A DNA stretch of 64,000 bases from Ehretia macrophylla (taxonomy: Eukaryota > Streptophyta > Magnoliopsida > Boraginales > Ehretiaceae): the NCBI GenBank assembly GCA_037974665.1, contig CM075775.1, forward strand, positions 43,420,652 through 43,484,651, written 5' to 3'. Below the pieces are notes generated by a model, which was not told the origin of the DNA, made no database searches, and was given only the letters and a program-made list of their open reading frames with translations. Positions 59,884-64,000 of the stretch are shown in pieces. The position numbers were made by a program, and so were the translations under genes. Each line of letters opens with the position of its first letter. The stretch's first letter is position 1.

Positions 59884-60560
59884 CAGGGGAATCAGGTAGT
59901 CAAAGAAAAGCTTTCAAGCCATCGAGAGGCTAAAGACAGTCTCCTTGTTGACCAATTCCTTTTGTCTTAGTAATATAATAAAAGGTCTTGGGCATATCAT
60001 GGAAGCTGGAGTGGGGGAAAAAGAATGGAAATGAGCGAGTTATAGAGTTGGTAACGAAGCTTTGTTGCTAGACTCTAGTATGAGAATCACTGAGTTGTTA
60101 AACTCTGGAGAATAGAAGGAGCACATTAAGGATGACAGAACGAGGGCTTCCCCTTCTATCTGGAAAAAAGTTTGGCCTTCGTCTCTATTCTATTATGTGA
60201 TTGGACCCTTTGGCTAAAGTGGACATCCCCCTCACTCAACCTGGCTTCAATAAGTGGGACCCCTTGGCTACCCCTCTCAGTGCCCGCGAGTTCAAGGACG
60301 AGCGCACCACGAGACAATAGAATGGCGTCCTTGAAACTATAATTAGCTGCAGACTTCTTGATCATAGCCAGGGTCAGCTCTAGGCTAGGAGTCTAAAACT
60401 TACCACCTCTAATACAGGGAAGGGGCTCCCCTTATTCTATTCCTTCCTAAAGTCAGGAATAGCGGGGAGATTAGTTCCTTAACTCAAAAAGGTAAAGGCC
60501 TTACTCTATTCCTTGAAAGGAATAACGGCCTTATGGGAAGGAAGGGAATGGTTTCCCTTT
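59884..60560 (+). other. Mitochondrial-like non-coding DNA
   Basis: No gene is recognised. Repeated 'aaggaataacggccttatggg'-like and 'ccccttactctatt' phrases at 60420-60600 make an internally repetitive stretch just before the tandem duplication. The minus frame 60156-60365 is unidentified. Confidence 0.35.
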
Positions 60561-61340
60561 CCCCGAACCCCCATCCCTTCCTCTAAGGACTCCCCTTACT
60601 CTATTTAAAGAAATGGCAGGGAGATTAGCTACATTCATTGGGTCATTCGATCACTACCTCGTATGCACTCTACCCTACGCTTTGAGGTTTCACTTCCGCT
60701 GTGAACAAATCCCCGGCATCATGATCCGCTGCTGGAGGTCCAATAACAGTAGTCACTAGTATGAGGATCCGCTGCTCAGATCAGATGCAAACAATCTCAG
60801 TCTCAATATGCGCATTAGAGTGGGGGTTAGCGCTTCAGTCAAGAGGCTAGTGAGCGTCCCACCTTCCTGTCTTGACTGGTAGACACAATCGCTTGAGTCT
60901 AGTTCTTGAGCGAATCCCTAGACGGCCGGAGGGAGCTTGCAACTAGAATAGAAATTTCATAGGAGAAGACAACAACTTTGACGCCCAGCCCAAAAAACCC
61001 CATGTCTTTCTTGGTTGGACTAAGCCAACTGGTAATTTCCAACAAGTCTTTCCTTATTTTTGTTAGGGAGCAGAGCAGTCAAAGAAGAAAGCAAAGCAAA
61101 TGAAATTGCAGGTTAAGAATAATCAACAATTAGATAATCAAAAAATAAGAAATGTATTTTTTAATATAAAAACTAAACTAAATAAGAGAATCAAAAATGA
61201 AGAAAAGAAAGAATTTCTAAATGCATTGTCTGATTTCTTATGTAATGATCTAATTAGACGTGGTAATCTAATTAATAATAGACAAAATATTCTTCGCCCG
61301 TTATCTCCTCATCTTACTATTTATAAGCCACAGCTCACTT
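60561..61340 (+). repeat. 780-bp tandem duplication, unit 1
   Basis: Unit 1 matches 61341-62120 end to end with a few percent difference. It contains a 'maggrlatfig'-type open frame start at 60613, the FGLGVKV phrase on the minus strand, and the first part of sdh3. The junction shows a short shared sequence (ttcccc), which suggests duplication by microhomology. Confidence 0.9.
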
Positions 61341-61540
61341 CCCCTGAACCCCCATCCCTTTCTTTAAAGACTCCCCTTACTCTATTTCAAGAAATGGCAG
61401 GGAGATTAGCTACATTCATTGGGTCATTCGGTCACTACCTCGTATGCACTATCCCCTACGCTTTGAGGTTTCACTTCCGCTGTGAACAAATCCCCGGCAT
61501 CAAGATCCGCTGCTGGAGGTCCAATAACAGTAGCCGCTAG
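61100..61540 (+). pseudogene. Chimeric frame: sdh3 5' part fused to unrelated sequence, 146 aa
   Basis: The first 81 residues are the same as the sdh3 copy at 61881, including the Sdh3 signature RPLSPHLTIYKPQLTS. At about 61341 the tandem duplication joins it to the start of unit 2, giving an unrelated tail (PEPPSLSLKTPLTLFQEMAG and on) that ends at a stop near 61540. The membrane helices and haem ligand of Sdh3 are missing, so it cannot act in succinate dehydrogenase. If the DNA were mitochondrial this would be a typical chimeric ORF. Confidence 0.8.
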
Positions 61541-62120
61541 TATGAGGATCCGCTGCTCAAATCAGATGCAAACAATCTCAGTCTCAATATGCACATTAGA
61601 GAGGGGGTTAGCGCTTCAGTCAAGAGGCTAGCGAGCGTCCTACCTTCCTGTCTTGACTGGTGGGCACAATCGCTTGAGTCTTGTTCTTGAGCGAATCCCT
61701 GGATAGCTGGAAGGAGCTTGCAACTAGAATAGAAATTTCATAGGAGAAGACAGCAACTTTGACGCCCAGCCCAAAAAACCCCATGTCTTTCTTGGTTGGA
61801 CCAAGCCAACTGGTAATTTCCAACAAGTCTTTCCTTATTTTTGTTGGGGAGTAGAGCAGTCAAAGAAGAAAGCAAAGCAAATGAAATTGCAGGTTAAGAA
61901 TAATCAACAATTAGATAATCAAAAAATAAGAAATGTATTTTTGTATATAAAAACTAAACTAAATAAGAGAATCAAAAATGAAGAAAAGAAAGAATTTCTA
62001 AATGCATTGTCGGATTTCTTATGTAATGATCTAATTAGACGTGGTAATCTAATTAATAATAGACAAAATATCCTTCGCCCGTTATCTTCTCATCTTACTA
62101 TTTATAAGCCACAGCTCACT
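61341..62120 (+). repeat. 780-bp tandem duplication, unit 2
   Basis: Second unit. It ends inside sdh3 at 'cagctcact' (62120), after which the rest of sdh3 follows. This shows that unit 2 is contiguous with the original gene and that unit 1 is the added copy. Confidence 0.9.
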
Positions 62121-62383
62121 TTGACGTTTTCAATTTCCCATAGAATCTCCGGAGCTTTCCTAGCCACTATAGTTTTGTTTTTTTTTATCTTCTTTGTCTA
62201 AAAATAGGTTTGATTTTCTTCACCTATGAGAATTTCTGCCAATTCTTCTTTTATTCATCAAAGCTCATCCTAATCTCCGTTGAGATTACTGCCTTAGCCC
62301 TGTCCTATCATCTGTATAATGGAGTTCGTCATTTATTGACGGATTTTTTGGGATTTTTCTTTCTTAGAAAAAGATTGAAATGA
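61881..62383 (+). pseudogene. sdh3: sdh3, succinate dehydrogenase subunit 3, frameshifted
   Basis: Sdh3 is a membrane anchor of complex II that helps bind ubiquinone and haem b. ATG 61881 opens 106 codons: a Lys/Asn-rich stretch of about 65 residues, then RPLSSHLTIYKPQLTLTFSI and SHRISGAFLATIVLFF. A run of nine T's at 62178-62186 shifts the frame and gives a stop at 62201. In the shifted frame the rest of Sdh3 is readable to TGA 62381-62383, including LISVEITALALSYHLYNGVR, which carries the conserved His of the haem site. The coding bases beyond the T-run are intact. Plant mitochondrial Sdh3 usually starts close to RPLSPHL, so the long N-terminal extension is odd. Confidence 0.9.
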
Positions 62384-62895
62384 CTGTTCAAAATCCTTCT
62401 TCCATTCTCCGTTAGGAGGGGATTCCACTAAGGTAGACCCTTGTCGGAACTTAGGAGATCAGATAGAATACAATCTGTAAGCCGAAAGGATGGCTGATAG
62501 CCAAGTCCTTCATGTAGCTTGTTGCTCATGGCATACCTGCTACTGAAGAGAGGCTAAAATCTAAAGGAATGGAATGGTTGGGCCAACCAGGTGCCCAAGT
62601 TGTGAAATAAGGGAAAGATTGAATCTTCTTCATATCCTATTCCAGAAAGGGCTAAATCTTTTTTTTGGTTCTGGACCCCAAATCAATAGGCCAGATGAGA
62701 GTTCATATATAAGGAAACTCGCTTTTGCTGACTGGGACAAGGTGGGCCGAAAGCTCATGGAGAACCAAGATTCTGATAGTTTAGACTCGAGAAGGCACCA
62801 GTCAGACTTGCAAGCACCGGGTAGTATGCAACAGCAGTTTTCAATCAGACAATGTGTACTCGTAGTCTGACTTTTAGCGGTAGTCAGCCGTCCTC
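62384..62895 (+). other. Unidentified mitochondrial-like DNA
   Basis: The plus frame 62574-62870 (98 codons, MVGPTRCPSCEIRERLNL...) has a CxxC near its start but no family I recognise. No RNA gene is seen. Confidence 0.3.
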
Positions 62896-62900
62896 GTTCT

Positions 62901-62972
62901 CCCCTTTGAATTGCCCTATTGACTAAGGGTCAGTGTTTTCAAAAATGTCGAGCCGACAGGGTCCTTCTTCGG
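62901..62972 (+). repeat. Dispersed repeat R3, copy 2
   Basis: Matches 30271-30332 in the same orientation. The minus frame 62923-63138 crosses it and is unidentified. Confidence 0.75.
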
Positions 62973-63116
62973 TTTGTGATAGAAGCAATTCCTGGCTGGT
63001 CTGTGATAAAAGCAATCTCTCTTTTCTCTTCCAATAATAGTATGCCGTACTAGACGAAAGGCTTACTAAGGGAAGGAAGTAAATAGTATCTTGCGCAAAC
63101 TCGCCGAAAATTTCTC

Positions 63117-63377
63117 GGACATTCTTTTCAAAGATCAAGTTTGAACTATTTTTTAAGAGTAGAGTGGGTTTAGTTGAGAAGCGTCTTTCTTGAGCTTAGC
63201 AAGCGGAAGGGCTTTCATCAGAGAGCAAACTCTTGAGATATTAGTGGCTTGATGAACTATCCTATTTATGAAGATTTGCATTTTCGTAAGAAATAGATCA
63301 GCTGGTCCGAATCAATAGAATCTGGAGTTGTTCGGATAATTGCCCCTGCTGGGAATCGATTCATGCCAAAACGGGAC
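63117..63377 (+). repeat. Dispersed repeat R1, copy 2
   Basis: Matches 24000-24262. It ends at 63377 and is followed almost at once by repeat R2. Confidence 0.8.
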
Positions 63378-63395
63378 TAGCTTTAGAGCTATCAT

Positions 63396-63937
63396 AGTCT
63401 TATGAAAGCGACTTAAGCTTAAGAATAAGTGATTTACCTTCCCGCTATTCCTGAGTCAGAAAGATGAGTCCAAAGTCCAAAGGCCAGGGAAGCAAACCTA
63501 CTTGTCATCGTTTACTTTAGATTTTAGGAATCTTGATTTCATAGAGAGTAGATGAAAGGCGCAATGAAAGAACTGAACACCCGTTAAGCGAACAAAGCTA
63601 CCATGGTTTATTCTATAAGAGAAATAGATATGCTCAGAAGCCAGTTGTTAGATTGGAGAAGGCGAATATAGGAGCGAAAAAAGAGTCCGAAAGAGGAGTA
63701 CTTGCTCCCGGCTTTTGCTCTTTTCTTTTTATAAGGGGAAGGAAGGGAATGGACCTTGAAAAAAAGCAGGAAGCACCCTGGGAAGGACCTAATTTCCTTT
63801 GCGAGTCCTATCATATAATCCAAATTGATGGCCCAAATCACGGGTTTATGAGAAAGTAGCCCATTTCGCTGTAACTTAGGAGAAGTATTAAGTCTTGCCA
63901 GCTGGTTCGTGACCCAAAGAGCTCTGGGGCCCGAACG
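63396..63937 (+). repeat. Dispersed repeat R2, copy 2
   Basis: Matches 45352-45902. The frames 63653-63859 (plus) and 63608-63973 (minus) are open in this copy but not both in the other, and neither shows a known domain. Confidence 0.88.
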
Positions 63938-64000
63938 ACTCCTTATCTTCTTATACCGGATACTTCCTCTCACCCGGCGCCGTAGAAGTTCAAAGAACTA

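Overview
The window reads as plant nuclear DNA, most likely from a eudicot. It is a patchwork of Ty3/gypsy LTR retrotransposons and scrambled, decayed mitochondrial-type DNA, which I interpret as a NUMT cluster. No gene in it looks intact and functional. The species cannot be named from the sequence. An alternative is a plant mitochondrial chromosome that took up nuclear retroelements. I favour the nucleus because the mitochondrial-like genes carry many C-to-T and G-to-A changes, often at CpG. A young retroelement complex is also flanked by a probable target-site duplication.

Block 1 (1-19860) is retroelement DNA. A gypsy element of Athila type (LTRs 863-2710 and 12975-14831, tRNA-Asp-type primer site, gag, protease, RT/RNase H, integrase without chromodomain) is interrupted in its protease by a solo LTR (5100-7465) with a perfect 5-bp target duplication. 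After the second LTR a second primer site and gag (14832-16868) follow. Next comes a different LTR (16869-19860), part of which is also present at 1-862.

Block 2 (19861-30629) is mitochondrial-like. It holds a Ty1/copia integrase relic and the ccmFN 3' end. It also holds an rrn18 fragment and, on the minus strand, an atp1 fragment fused to cox2 exon 1 plus the start of the cox2 group II intron.

Block 3 (30635-43575) is a minus-strand Tekay-type chromovirus. It has 2500-bp LTRs differing by about 1 percent, a tRNA-iMet primer site, and a near-complete gag-pol with three premature stops. An extra copy of its pol 3' end and part of a related LTR follow. The whole block splits one open reading frame (30345-30634 and 43576-43878).

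Block 4 (43581-49490) is mitochondrial-like or mixed DNA with a Tat/Ogre-type gag relic and a possible LINE RNase H relic. Block 5 (49491-57271) is an older plus-strand Tekay element with a truncated 5' LTR and about ten in-frame stops. Block 6 (57272-64000) is mitochondrial-like. It holds Tat-type protease and integrase relics, a group II intron piece, a 780-bp tandem duplication containing the 5' part of sdh3, a frameshifted sdh3, and repeats shared with blocks 2 and 4.

The genes do not form a pathway. The content reflects organelle DNA transfer, repeated retrotransposition, LTR recombination and mutational decay. I found no convincing new functional system. The most unusual items are the atp1-cox2 fusion, the sdh3 duplication and its chimeric reading frame, the hairpin series in the Athila LTR, and the reading frame split by the Tekay complex.
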